Shown: piece after piece, positions 54,001-64,000 of the stretch
How positions within the stretch are numbered: the stretch's first letter is position 1
Layout of the letters: each line of letters begins with the position of its first letter
Assembly: GCA_024305745.1 (NCBI GenBank)
Contig: JAHRBS010000003.1
Coordinates: forward strand, 2,542,001 to 2,606,000
Length of the DNA stretch: 64,000 nucleotides
Reading direction: 5' to 3'
From: Polyporus tsugae
Taxonomy: Eukaryota; Basidiomycota; Agaricomycetes; Polyporales; Polyporaceae
The notes under the pieces: model-generated
The model's input: only the letters and a program-made list of their open reading frames with translations
The model's database searches: none
Told to the model about the DNA's origin: nothing
Position numbers and translations under genes: made by a program

Positions 54001-56031
54001 TGTTCCCTGCGTCGATAACGGCCGCGCCTCTTGAAAGACATCACGAGGCCTAGGCTTGCGAAAGCTTGAATTCCAGACAACCGTGCGTACGCATTCAGCA
54101 CTGTGAGATACAACGACGCTAACGCGGATTATTCGCGGTGATTTCCCAGTAGGCTCTTCCCGTTCGCACGCAAACTGCTCGCATCTCCTTCCCGATGTTT
54201 GGACGCTCAGGTCCAGGGGTCAATGTCGACTTCATCGAATCCGAATCGGGACAATTAGTACCGCTTAGAGGCTGGTCACCGCTGATGGCGACGAGAGAAG
54301 ACACGCGCATCATCTTTTGCGTCACAGGGTACAGCACTTTGCTTCAGCTTCCATTCACCCATGGTCGGAAGGATGTTGATCGCGCTGAACGAGCGCCGGC
54401 GTCCAATCCGGAACGTAACTTACGGTGTGCATCGATAGGGTTCCGAACGTGCCGACAAACCAGGGACCAACCTTGGGATCAGGATCATGCGGCTGCATGC
54501 TGGTCATGCCCGGATACATAAGTGACGGTCGTGAATGCCGTCCAGGCTGCGCTCAGCCTCGCGCGACCGTTTGAAAACGTCGACACGAAGCCCGGACTTC
54601 GATTCATACATCAGGGTCACCTTTCTCAGGTGCGTCAAAAGTAGAAACTGTCCTTCCACAATTGCCACCCCCGCATCACTTGATCGCCTTTGTCTGCAGT
54701 GAAGAACGCTTCTCTGGGTACAAGATGTGTTGGGAGGGCACATCATTGGACGGCCCACGAAGTGTGTTGGCAAGCCCTCTTACGTCCGCTTAAACTTCGG
54801 AGCATGCTTTGGCCTGTCGCGATAGGTTCCGTGCACCCAACGAGTACGCTTTTGTAGCCGCACTTGGGAGCTTCCTCTGTTGTGGACTTGCGGGAGCGGT
54901 TGATATCCGCTTGGATCGCGGAAGTGGAGGCTTAACCTGGACGGGATCGGACGCTGACCGGAGATAGTACGTGTACTTACCATTTTGTTCAGGGTCGAAG
55001 TACACATGGGACCCTATGTAAGCGCATGGGGACCCGAACAAGAAGTATCTCAATATCCCGCTCGGTGAGCTCAAGTCACTCGTTCTCCTTGTAGACAGCT
55101 TCGCTGATGTTGCTGTGGTTTGTACAGTTCCATTTGATTGGAGACATTAGTTCTTGCCCCCCCCAGATTGTTATCGCCATGGGAAGCGGAATAGAAGCGA
55201 TCGTTTCAACCTCCGGTCCTACCAGTAGCGATCTCACGGGTCATGACAGACCCGGTTGACGTTGGTAGCGCGAGAGACACAGGAGACAATGATGGAAGTA
55301 ACACATCCCAATTCTGCAGAACGTGGCCAAAGGCTGTGTGGTCGTAAGTCGCTTGGCTGGCAGGTCATGTCAGACTTCCCTGGATCCCAACCATGAGTCG
55401 CGGAGAGGCCGTTTGGAAATTGATCGTAAACGCGGCGATGATACCACGGATGACGTCGCTCAGGTCATGAGAGCGTCCACTTCTTGGACGTTAGTTTGAC
55501 ACATGCAAGCCATCTGCGCTGTCTCCTGAGGCGCATGCCCTTTCGCCACGCCGGCTAAGCTGGGGATAGTATGGCCCATTCCCGAAATAGAGGACAATGC
55601 GAGCAGCGGAGGGAGAACGCTCAGGAGACCTGAGAGCGGTGACTGTTGGACGGGGCACCCCGTTCGCTCTGATCAAGGATCAAGCAAACTTGGGGTTTCA
55701 TGCTCGCGCAAAGCAGGCAGTGGACGGCTGGAGTGGAGGGTCGCAATGGCCAAATGGGCTTCGCCGTTCGTACTTGCAACTTTATCTTACGCGAGATCTT
55801 GCCGTTTCCCTAGGAGGCGAGCAGGAGACTCCAATGCCCATATAACCTACACCCCGCCTCGAGTAGTATGCAGCAGCCCCCGCCCGGTCTCTCAGCTCAC
55901 AACCTCTTCTCACTCGCCTCGCATCTTCGTCGACCAGAGCAACTCGGAGAACAGAGTGTGTGTTGTGCAGCCACAGCCCCAGGCAACGTTACCCGTCGCT
56001 TACCGCCCCAGATCCCGATCGCACCGATTGA
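51041..56031. other. 5 kb gene-poor stretch
   Basis: No gene, RNA or repeat array supported. One GACTCGGAG copy lies at 51771. The last few hundred bases are the 5' flank of the velvet gene. Confidence 0.45.
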
Positions 56032-57682
56032 ATGCAAACGGACAACGTCGTGAGCCCTCTCCCTTTCCCTCGCCGACTCATGGGGGCCTGACTACCTCCT
56101 CCACCCTCAGTATCGCGCGACTGCCCCGACAGTCGGCGGTTGGCACTCCTTTGAATCTGGACCGCTCGCAGGGCGCACCGTCCGCGTCTCTCTCCAGGAA
56201 CTCCAGAAAGCCGACCATGGACGCAAGTACGCATATTCCTTTTCTTTCGCTCCCGCGAAGGTAGTCTCCTCCCGAGTCTGTGCTGATTGTCGTCGCGATG
56301 ATCTGGTTTAGATACGGCCGCAAGGACAAGCGGCCACTCGATCCACCCCCCGTCGTACAGGTCAAGTGCTATCAGATAGCGCGCCAAGGATCAGCGGAAC
56401 AGGCGGGGCGGGAGTTCGATACATACGAGTAAGGATCTAGCTCCTTCTTGATTGCGAATTGCCCTTGACTACCTACAGCGAATTCCTGACTTTCGGCTTG
56501 CTCTGTCAAGTCGACCTTTTCGCGGAGGTGGACGACCATCCTGCCCCAGCGAGCTCAACTCGGCAACCATACCCATTCCAACCGAGCATACCCAACCCTC
56601 TGAACGGCACGCAGTGGTCTACTCCGGTTCATCGCCCCTCGTTCCCCAACGCAGACTCGTCTGGAATGCCGTACGGCGCAGGGGTGCCTGCGATGCCGTT
56701 TGATGTCCGAGCCGCCTCTCGGCCGGACTACGCCCGCACTGTTGACCTCTCCACAAATCGTGGACATGACGCCTGGAACATGCGTTCAAAGCCTTACATG
56801 GCTCCATCTACCCCCAACCCGTTCGGGCATCAGCCTTACTCAGATGAACACAAATGCACGGAGCTGCTGTCAGGGGAGACCATTGTTCCCTGCTCGTTGG
56901 TGGAGTATGGTGGACGAAAGGCGGCTATGTTTGCGTTTCCGGTACGTGCCTCCCATGGTCTCGGCGGGGTTCGCGCCGGTTGCTCGTTCCCTGAAATTTC
57001 TTCGATCGATCCGCAGGACCTTGCCGTGAAGAAGGAGGGCCGTTTCGTCTTCCGGTATCGGGCGTTCAACATACAGAGCAAGACCCGTGATGACGGCGTC
57101 GTGAGCATCCTTGCCGAGTGCTTCGGGGGACCTTTCGAGGTGTACTCGACCAAGTCATTCCCGGGGCTCCAGGCCTCGACTGAGCTGACCAGAGTAAGCT
57201 TCGTTTTCATTATTCTTCTGAATCTTCCATTCGGTGTCAATCTAACACAGACCCCAATACAACAGCGCCTCTCTCTCTCGGGGGTTCGCCTAAACTCCCG
57301 CCAGAAGGAGCGCAGGGGCGTGAAGCGCGGTTCTCGTGGCGGCGACTCAGACACCAACTCGTCTCCACCACGAAGTGCGCCGCACGCTGCGCTGACGGCC
57401 CGAGCCGCGACCGCATCCGTGCGGAAGCCCTTCATGCTGTCCACAGGGCCAGGCGTGGCGCCTTATGGCTCGAGCTTCTCTCCCGAGTTCCCGCTCTCGC
57501 ACCACGCGTCGTCGGCCAGCGGTACCGTAGTGCCTGGGCCCACGGCAGGCCCGTCCCGGGCGCGGTCGCCCGTCGCCCTCCTCGCCTGGACGCGGATCGG
57601 GGGTGATGGGGCTGACATGCGCGGCGGCGACTCGTGCTCGACTGGCACGGAGGAGGAGGGCAGCACGCACTCCTTGTGGTGA
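56032..57682 (+). CDS. Velvet-domain developmental regulator (about 435 aa)
   Basis: Nuclear regulator of the VeA/VelB/VosA family that couples development and secondary metabolism. Exons 56032-56049, 56111-56226, 56312-56428, 56479-56941, 57017-57193 and 57266-57682 (or 57251-57682) are in frame. The first half of the velvet domain covers SLQELQKADHGRKYGRKDKR, PLDPPPVVQVKCY and EFLTFGLLCQVDLF. After an insertion of about 125 Pro/Ser/Asn-rich residues the second half follows: GRKAAMFAFP, DLAVKKEGRFVFRYRAF, AECFGGPFEVYSTKSFPGL, LTR and SLSGVRLNSRQKERRGVKR, a basic nuclear signal. The split domain with a long internal insertion is like VelB. Its Gly/Ser/Ala-rich tail is low complexity. The 18-nt first exon is chosen because it alone keeps the frame; an upstream exon is possible. 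Confidence 0.88.
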
Positions 57683-58585
57683 GGGCGCGGCGTGCGCGAG
57701 GCCGCTGCGCACCCGCTTCGGTTCTTCGGAGATCGACGGGTGTGGGTAAGTTCTCCTGTCGCTCTGCTGCATCCGGAATGTGGTTTGCTTTTCCTGCTCT
57801 TCATTCTCATGGTCTGTTATCCGCGTTCTCAGCCCATTCATTTATCAACATCGCCTTTCCCTCCGTCATCGTCATCGGTATCGTCATCACGGTCATGCCC
57901 CTCCAGTTGTTCGTCTTGTCTTGCTCTTGCCGTTGTGTTTCGCTGTCCTTGAGCTCTCGTATGATCGCGCGCTTCTTCCGGACACCCGCACTTCCGTTGC
58001 ACATCGTTGTTGTACCGTAATTACCTAGATCGCATCCTGCACTGTTATCGTACACGTATACGTCCTGATCCCGCCCTGTCAATGCTGCAGTGCACGCTAT
58101 TGGACGTCGCTATATGAGGACGTTTTGGTACCGCTCCCGCCGGCACTCGGTCCCAGTCAACCGTTCACTCGAGCAGACGGAGACATGTGATCATGACTTC
58201 GTGTGCATAGAGCAAGACCTGTTGCGTTGTTATTTAGAGTACATGTACACGAGTGATGCTCTCACGAAAAAGACCATGCATACAATCGGGCTGGTCACAG
58301 GCAATAACGTACACCATCCCCGACTCGAGCTCCACAACAGCGGACGAATCAGAACATCGCAGGGAACAAATACAACGGGGTGTGTACCACACATCGCAAC
58401 CGCAGAAGCAACACCGCAACGACCATACAACAACCGACCACCCACTGAGTTGGAATATCAGATGCAGATTCAGAGAGAAGCCCCTAAACCACCACCTGCT
58501 GTTACAGCGCGACCCTTCCAAATCAGTGAGAACGCTACACAACGACGGTGCCCGGTAAGCGGGGGGGGGGGGGACGCGCGGCCAT
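57683..58585. other. Convergent spacer between the velvet and LRR-like genes
   Basis: 3' ends of two convergent genes. Contains a pure poly-G run of 14 at about 58560-58573. No gene recognised. Confidence 0.5.
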
Positions 58586-60160
58586 TCAGCCAGACAAAGG
58601 CTTCCGCACCATCACCGCCCACAGAGGGTGGTACCACATGCGCGCGAGGCGCGACATTCCTTCGCGCCCGTGTCCACCCGCCCGCGGAGGCGCAGCGATT
58701 GGCAGATCTGTACCGGCCTCGGACGGGGACGGGGACGGGGACGGGGACGGGGAGACCCACCGCGCGAGCCCGTGCGCGAAGAGCGTCGGGACGTCGGCGA
58801 CCCTGCGCACGGCCGGCGCGGCGCGCAGACGGAACGCGCCGTGTCGGGACGCGAGCGGCCCGGCGACCTCCGACTGCGACTGCGTGGCGTCCACCTCGAC
58901 GCGGGCGAGCGCGGAGAAGGACTGGAGTACCTGGTGGAGGTCCGCGGCGGAGGGGCGGACGTTGTAGAGCGCGAGGGCGACGGTGCGGACGCGGGCGAGC
59001 GCCCGCGTCGCGAGGCCGATGTGGCCCAGGTAGGGGCGCGCGCCAGGCTCTTCGGCCCAGTGCCAGGTGAGGGTGATGCGGCCTGTGGCGTCGGAGAGGC
59101 TGAAGAGGTAGCTGCTGGTGGCCTGGCCTCCCGCCTCCGTCTTGGGCCCGTGCTCGGGGTTGTGGGCGCAAGGGGGTGGCTCGGGGTTGGAGAGCGCGAT
59201 GTAGGCGAGGTTGACGTGCCGGACGGGGGCGAAGACGGCGTTCATGACGGCGTCGTGGTTGAATGCCGGGAAGCTGGGCGTGTGGAAGTGCACGTCGAGG
59301 ACGGTTCTGGGCTTGATAGATGGCAGCAGCTTGTGGAGAAGCTGTTCGACGGTGTTGGTGAGCAGGCCGTCGACGGAGACGTGATCGAGATGCGGGAGGT
59401 TGGGCGCCGCCACCTTGGCTACATCATCCGGAAGGACAGCTTGGTGATCCCGGTGGTTGGTGATGGAAAGGCTCTTCAGGAGCGGGGTGTACTGGAGGAA
59501 GCCGAGGAGCGTGCAGATGGAAGGTGCGCGGCTGGTGGTGATGCTCAAGTCCTCGAGGGCCGAGAGGACAGGGAAGTACCGGTCACAGAGCTGAGGGTAT
59601 GTCTCACCCTCGAACTCTACAGCATCAGGAGAGAAGGGGAGTTTGACAGCGCACGCCATAGTCTCCGCCGCGGCTGGGTTAGGGACCCCGGTGGCGTTGA
59701 GGTCGATGGATGCGATCTGGGTGCTGTACCGGCGGAGGACCTCGCCCATGGTCACCCGAGTTTCCCGACCATCAGAGCTCTGGAGGAGGAACAGCTGCGA
59801 AGGATCGCAGAAGAAGATGCTCATGCCAAGGGCGGGATGGTTGGGATGACAGGAGATGGGGGTGAGACGCACCGTGTTCTCGGCCACCGCGGGCTTTGAC
59901 GTGGTTATCGTGGGGCTGTGGCACGTTATGTCGGACGCGCAACATGTCGTCGGGAGGTCCACGTACGGGAGAGAGGGCGCTGGTGAGGAGGGACGAGAGC
60001 CGAGCCGCGGCAACGGCTGTAACAACGTGAAGTTGGACAGGTTGGGGAGCTGGTTCTGCTCGACTCGGAGTGGTGCGGGGGGCGGTACGAGATCGGCATG
60101 AGGGAACCCGTTCAAGACGGCCACGCCACTGCCGTAAGGCTCTGAAGGGATGGAAGGCAT
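58586..60160 (-). CDS. LRR-like hypothetical protein (524 aa)
   Basis: One long exon encodes 524 residues. The N-terminal 90 residues are Pro/Ser-rich. From about residue 150 there are repeated hydrophobic-spaced segments (ALEDLSITTS, LLKSLSITNHRD, NLPHLDHVSVDG, VLDVHFHTPSF, ARVRTVALALYNV, ALARVEVDATQ) of the irregular leucine-rich type common in mushroom F-box proteins. No F-box is visible at the N-terminus; a 5' exon could exist, since donor- and acceptor-like sites lie near 60288 and 60230. The C-terminal (SP)n run is encoded by the (GGGGAC)n hexamer at 58721-58753. The opposite strand is open over much of the same region but shows no family features. Function unknown, possibly adaptor-like. 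Confidence 0.65.
   Translation of the reverse strand: MPSIPSEPYGSGVAVLNGFPHADLVPPPAPLRVEQNQLPNLSNFTLLQPLPRLGSRPSSPAPSLPYVDLPTTCCASDITCHSPTITTSKPAVAENTVRLTPISCHPNHPALGMSIFFCDPSQLFLLQSSDGRETRVTMGEVLRRYSTQIASIDLNATGVPNPAAAETMACAVKLPFSPDAVEFEGETYPQLCDRYFPVLSALEDLSITTSRAPSICTLLGFLQYTPLLKSLSITNHRDHQAVLPDDVAKVAAPNLPHLDHVSVDGLLTNTVEQLLHKLLPSIKPRTVLDVHFHTPSFPAFNHDAVMNAVFAPVRHVNLAYIALSNPEPPPCAHNPEHGPKTEAGGQATSSYLFSLSDATGRITLTWHWAEEPGARPYLGHIGLATRALARVRTVALALYNVRPSAADLHQVLQSFSALARVEVDATQSQSEVAGPLASRHGAFRLRAAPAVRRVADVPTLFAHGLARWVSPSPSPSPSPSEAGTDLPIAAPPRAGGHGREGMSRLARMWYHPLWAVMVRKPLSG
58721..58753. repeat. Hexanucleotide repeat (GGGGAC)n inside the LRR-like gene
   Basis: About five units of GGGGAC. On the coding (minus) strand it reads as alternating Ser-Pro codons near the C terminus. 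Length variation would add or remove SP dipeptides without breaking the frame. Confidence 0.92.
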
Positions 60161-61399
60161 CGTTGAATGGCTATTCAGGATGTCTGAGGATTGTCAGCAA
60201 CACGCAGGGTGCAGAGAGAAATTTCTGCGGGTGGGATAATGCGGAAGGAGTTGTGTTGCTGAACAGGAAAGCGAAGGAGAAGGACTCACGTTTATGTACA
60301 GCAGTATCTGGCAAGGGGCGGACCATTGTGGCGTCAGCCTTGAGGTACTTCGTAGATGGTTGTGGGTCTCGGCTGGGCCGAGGTGGCAAAAGGCGGGTGT
60401 TGTATGCCACCACATTACTCCTGCCTAAAACATCCAACGCGGGTAATCAGAGAGATACCAGCATTTCCGACACAAATATCATGATTCGATGCCGCATGAA
60501 GCTGTGCGAGGTGCAACATCTGTCCTCTGGACCTGCGAGAGGAAAAGGAATTGGACCCGTTAGGAGAGACGGAGATGCACTGAGAGAGTAAATCGGTGAC
60601 GACGGAAGGGCAGGAGGACTCCTTTGTTTGGCATACGAGAGAATTTCGAATGATTCCCCAAATGGATAGCGGGGCGTAGCAAGGGGTGTCTATCATAGCG
60701 GGCTTGGAATCTACGGGCTTCGAATACACGAGGTAAGGACGTGCGCAAGCGCGATCCGCTGTTGAAGGAATACCGGATGGCGTCAAGTCGGTACTGCATG
60801 GAATAATAATACAGCGATAGAAAAGACAAGCGGCTGTGGTTGGTCACAGTTAGCATAGCGGCTGAACGTCTCGGAGAAGACAACATACCCGATGATACAA
60901 GGATGAACTGAGAATAAGTACGACGACGGCAACGCGATTGTGAGACTTGTTTCATGCCGCGTTTCCATTCGAAACAACAAGGTGTAGTTAATGGGGCCGG
61001 CGTGAGGCCGGGGTCATATAGGAAGGTTCTTTGGTGGACCCACCGACGTCTACAGAGGGTTAGAGTGGGAAGGCGACATGCCCTACGCACCCGTTTCGAG
61101 TCGAGAGCTCAGTCCGATGACTACGTGCCGTGCCATGAAACCCGGGGGACAAAAAGGCCACCGTCGTCGATTTTCGTTGTGTTGCTCCTGACGACGGTCG
61201 GTGCCGTGGCGATGTGGGTACTAGAGGCGAAGCCAGCTCCGACGACTCGCGCCCACTGCTGGTTGCCAGTACGAGTGGCAGTCTATGAGCGGGCGCATCC
61301 GGTTAGCGCCCAAAGAGCATGAAAGGATCTTTGGACGCTCACTGCCCACGAGCACGTTCAAACTCCGAAAATGCGGGTTGGACAAGGCCAAATCGAAAC
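60161..61399. other. Divergent spacer between the LRR-like gene and NNF1
   Basis: Presumed promoters of two divergent genes, possibly with a 5' UTR intron of the LRR-like gene at about 60230-60288. One GACTCGGAG copy lies close by at 60062, inside the LRR-like gene. No gene supported. Confidence 0.5.
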
Positions 61400-62232
61400 A
61401 TGGCCTCGAGCGCGTCGGCACAGGCAGGCAGCAAGAGATGGACCTACTTTCATTCCGCCCTCCAGCTCGCCATACAGCGTTCTGCGCACAAGTGGACGTG
61501 AGTCCTCTCTTATTTGTGGGCGTCGCGCCATGCCACTAACGGCTGCCCATACGCCAGTTATGAGGACTTTGCCGAGTGTTTCTCCCTCTGGTGCGACGAG
61601 CAGCCCGAGAACGCAGCCACCATCTTCAACCTCGTCTCCAGCCGCCTCGAATCGTCTATCACGGTACGCCTGTCAACGTTTACGCGCCGCTTGCTCACCG
61701 TCACCGAGATGCGAGCAGGAGAATTGCGAGGAGTTGTTCAAGAAGTATAACGTGAAAGAGAACCTTGACAACCTCCACGCCGTTGTGACGGCTGCACGCG
61801 CAAGGAAGCAGGCAGTTTATGACAGCAAGGACGTTTGGCGCGAGGATCTGCAACCGCGTGCAGCCGTCAGGACACGAACGATCCCTCTCCTCGAGCAGGA
61901 GCGCGATCGCTTACGCGCCGAATTGGGCCAGGTATGACTCTTAGCATCCACATGTGCCCTCTTTATTGCTCATGAGCGTGTTATTTTAGCTCACCGACAA
62001 AAACTCAGAGTTACAGTCCCAGATGCAGCAAAACGTGCGCGCCGCAGAGGAGGCTGATCGTGATGCGACAAGGCTTCTTGACGTTCTCGATAAGGTGACT
62101 TTTATGAAGGTCTCTTACGGTTACGGTTGCTCACAGTTGGGATAGGCCCTCGCGAGATGGGATAAAGTTGCACTGGATGATCTACAGTCATGGACGCTCC
62201 AAACGGCAGAATCTGCTGGAAGTAGGGCTTGA
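61400..62232 (+). CDS. NNF1: Kinetochore protein Nnf1 (MIND/Mis12 complex, 202 aa)
   Basis: Subunit of the Mis12/MIND complex that links centromeric chromatin to the Ndc80 complex. Exons 61400-61497, 61558-61663, 61719-61931, 61990-62094 and 62146-62232 join in frame to 202 residues, a normal Nnf1/PMF1 length. Motifs in order: KRWTYFHSALQLAIQRSAHK, YEDFAECFSLWCDEQPENA, ELFKKYNVKENLDNLHAVV, ARARKQAVYDSKDVWREDLQ, RTIPLLEQERDRLRAELGQ, a coiled-coil exon (NSELQSQMQQN) and a short Trp-containing end (LQSWTLQTAE). The last acceptor (GATAG before 62146) avoids an in-frame stop present if an earlier AG is used. Confidence 0.8.
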
Positions 62233-62431
62233 TTAGGGAAGGCCCGAGAGTGCTAGTCGTGTATATTAACGGTACTTTGTACGAACAGCATCATATTCGT
62301 TTATTCTACCTTTGGGATCTTCGATAATACTGAAAGGATGCACCTCTCGTCCATGTATATGTCATGGGACCGGATGGTGGGCTGGATAATCGAAGAAAAG
62401 GGTGATAAAACGACTTTGGCCAACTACGTAC

Positions 62432-62513
62432 CTCTCTGTCGGGGAGTCGAACCCCGCTTTCGCGCGGCCAGCCAAGTGACAAGCGCGTGTACTAACCGAT
62501 ATACTAACAGAGA
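62432..62513 (-). tRNA. tRNA-Asp (GTC) with a 10-nt intron
   Basis: On the minus strand: TCTCTGT/ACAGAGA acceptor with discriminator G, D arm GTAT/GTAC, anticodon stem CGCGC/GCGCG, GTC anticodon, T arm CGGGG/CCCCG. The intron after position 37 is about 10 nt. The body is nearly identical to the copies at 8595 and 24748; the intron sequence is different. It lies 200 bp downstream of NNF1 in opposite orientation. Confidence 0.93.
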
Positions 62514-62630
62514 TTGCTTATGGTCTCTATTCAAACTATATGATCCGCCAAAATACCAGCGCCCAACGGATTGTTTAACTCATGATCTCATCGATGATCA
62601 CGCAGCGTCGCTACATCCACGCCGTCCGCC

Positions 62631-64000
62631 ATGACATCTTCAGGAAGCTTGCCTCGCCACAATCCCCCGCAGCGAGATCAGCAGAGACCCTTTCACCCGC
62701 CATTCGGACTATGGGGACACCTATCGCGTACTACTCAACCGAACCCGCCATCGTCCAGCAATGATGCAAGAAGCACGACGCCCTCTATTGTCCCGCTCGA
62801 CAAAGCCGGAGCTTCCACCCGTATCCTTCTTCATGATACGCAAGCACATCTAGAGAAGTTTGCGGAACGCGTCACCCAACTCACCACCGAAGTCGCCGAT
62901 GCGAAACGGGAGCTGGTCGCGATACAGAAACTGTACCAAGAGGACCATGAGCAGCTGCTCGAACGGATGATCGGACTTGGTGCGTGTGCTGCAGTTGACA
63001 TACGTCCAGCTTCAGATGCATGAAATTTCGCAGCAAACCGGTGCCAGACAGAGCTTCAAAAGACGATTGGGGCGCCTTCGCAGTCGTCAGAGGTTCGTAA
63101 CACCTTGAGGGTCGCTGAGGCGTTGGGGAGTCGCTTGGAGGTGTTGGATAAGAAAGTGGATATGCTTAGCATGGTTCGTCTCCTCGTATCTGTATGCTGT
63201 TATGCTTACCGCTTGCATACGCTCGTCTCCAGGCGGGCCAAATCCAGTCGCAAGCACTGCAGACTATCCAGGATCAGCAAGGACAAATCATCACTGCGCT
63301 CCTGCCCATCTTGCCTCTCCTCCAGGCCGTGCCACTGCACATTGAAACCTCCCGTAAGAACGTCGAGGACGCTGTCTCGGAATCAAAAAGCGATGTCAAA
63401 GCCAGGATCACGGACTTGGGGGACCGCGTCAAGTCATCGTTTGAAGAACTAGGCAACCAGATCAGGGGCTCTCTCTCGCAGGACCACGTCAAGAATGGTG
63501 CATCTGCGTTGCGGTCTCATGTCCAGGATTCTGTATCTGACCTGCGGCCGATCTCGACTCCCGTTGCGGCCGCATCTCCTACCGACCGCCTGGCTCGTGG
63601 AACCTCTCGCTCTCGATCTCGATCTCAGAAGCGTCCCCGATCTGGTCCTCCCGGCGACACAGGTTCCAGCGACCCTGCGACGTCTCCTTCGAACAGCAAG
63701 AAACGACGCTTGGACAACCAGTCTGGCCGCGCTGCTCATTTTCCCGCGCATTCTTCGCACCTTGTGTCTGGGACTGCTTCGAGGCGCATACATACACCCA
63801 CTGTCCCCACCACCGCACCATCAAGCTCCAGCCATGCCTCGCCCGACATCCTACCGTCAGCTGCTTATATGCGCTCTGCCGATCAGCTTGTGAGGACACC
63901 TCTAGCCGACCTCGATCCTCGAACCCCTAATGCCCCGCTGAACCCGGGCAACCCGACTTCCATTGTCTCTTCGGCACCCAAACACCTCCGCGGTTCTCGT
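62631..64000 (+). CDS. Coiled-coil protein, 3' end beyond the window
   Basis: Exons 62631-62979, 63034-63173 and 63233 onward stay open to the last base, giving 419 codons so far. The N-terminal 70 residues are Pro/Ser/Arg-rich. Residues about 75-120 (HLEKFAERVTQLTTEVADAK and onward) and the second and third exons form coiled coils rich in Gln, Leu and Glu. A basic, Ser-rich segment with SRSRSRS, KRPRSG and SKKRRLDN suggests nuclear localisation, followed by Ser/Thr-Pro sites (VRTPLADLDPRTPNAPL). No domain is recognised. A chromosome- or meiosis-linked coiled-coil protein is one guess, without a motif to prove it. Confidence 0.75.

Noticed and set aside
58628..59899. 423-codon plus-strand frame opposite the LRR-like gene
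   Set aside because: High-GC mirror frame; low-complexity Arg/Glu/Gly composition and no motif, whereas the minus frame is longer and shows leucine-rich spacing.

Overview
The window looks like nuclear DNA of a mushroom-forming basidiomycete (Agaricomycetes). The protein genes that can be reconstructed are split by many short GT-AG introns of about 45-75 nt. The recognisable families are typical of that group: a DUF6534-type membrane protein, a velvet regulator, Zn2Cys6 regulators, a GPI-tailed aspartic protease and a small cysteine-rich secreted protein. Nuclear tRNA-Asp genes carry introns just 3' of the anticodon. Exon boundaries were deduced by hand from splice signals, reading frame and family expectation.

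Layout. (1) 1-5664 is the left arm of a large inverted duplication: an intact gene of unknown function (minus), a decayed dihydroorotate dehydrogenase (DHODH) copy and a tRNA-Asp remnant. (2) 5.9-20.7 kb lies between the arms: a DUF6534-type membrane-protein gene with micro-exons, a tRNA-Asp, a secreted aspartic protease, and two related Zn2Cys6 regulators with C-terminal zinc clusters. (3) 24748-31140 is the right arm: tRNA-Asp, an intact mitochondrial DHODH gene of pyrimidine synthesis, and the partner copy of the unknown gene. (4) 31.8-34.3 kb holds a small secreted cysteine-rich protein and a relic of a fungal-specific transcription factor. (5) 37.4-43.9 kb is a housekeeping block: a small cysteine-rich protein, nucleoporin Nup85 and the divergent histone H4/H3 pair. 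(6) 49.1-51.0 kb is a frameshifted MFS transporter pseudogene. (7) 56.0-64.0 kb holds a velvet-domain regulator, an LRR-like protein, kinetochore protein Nnf1, a tRNA-Asp and a coiled-coil protein cut by the window end.

Roughly half of the window is gene-poor sequence (11.1-15.1, 16.0-19.8, 20.7-24.7, 34.3-37.4, 43.9-49.1 and 51.0-56.0 kb) in which I could not support any gene.

The most unusual structure is the inverted duplication. Its two arms have had opposite fates gene by gene: the unknown 226-residue gene is intact in both arms with only three amino-acid differences, while the DHODH and tRNA-Asp copies in the left arm have collapsed. A 260-bp stretch between those genes is identical in both arms except for one base. 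I found no defence system, CRISPR array or clear transposon.
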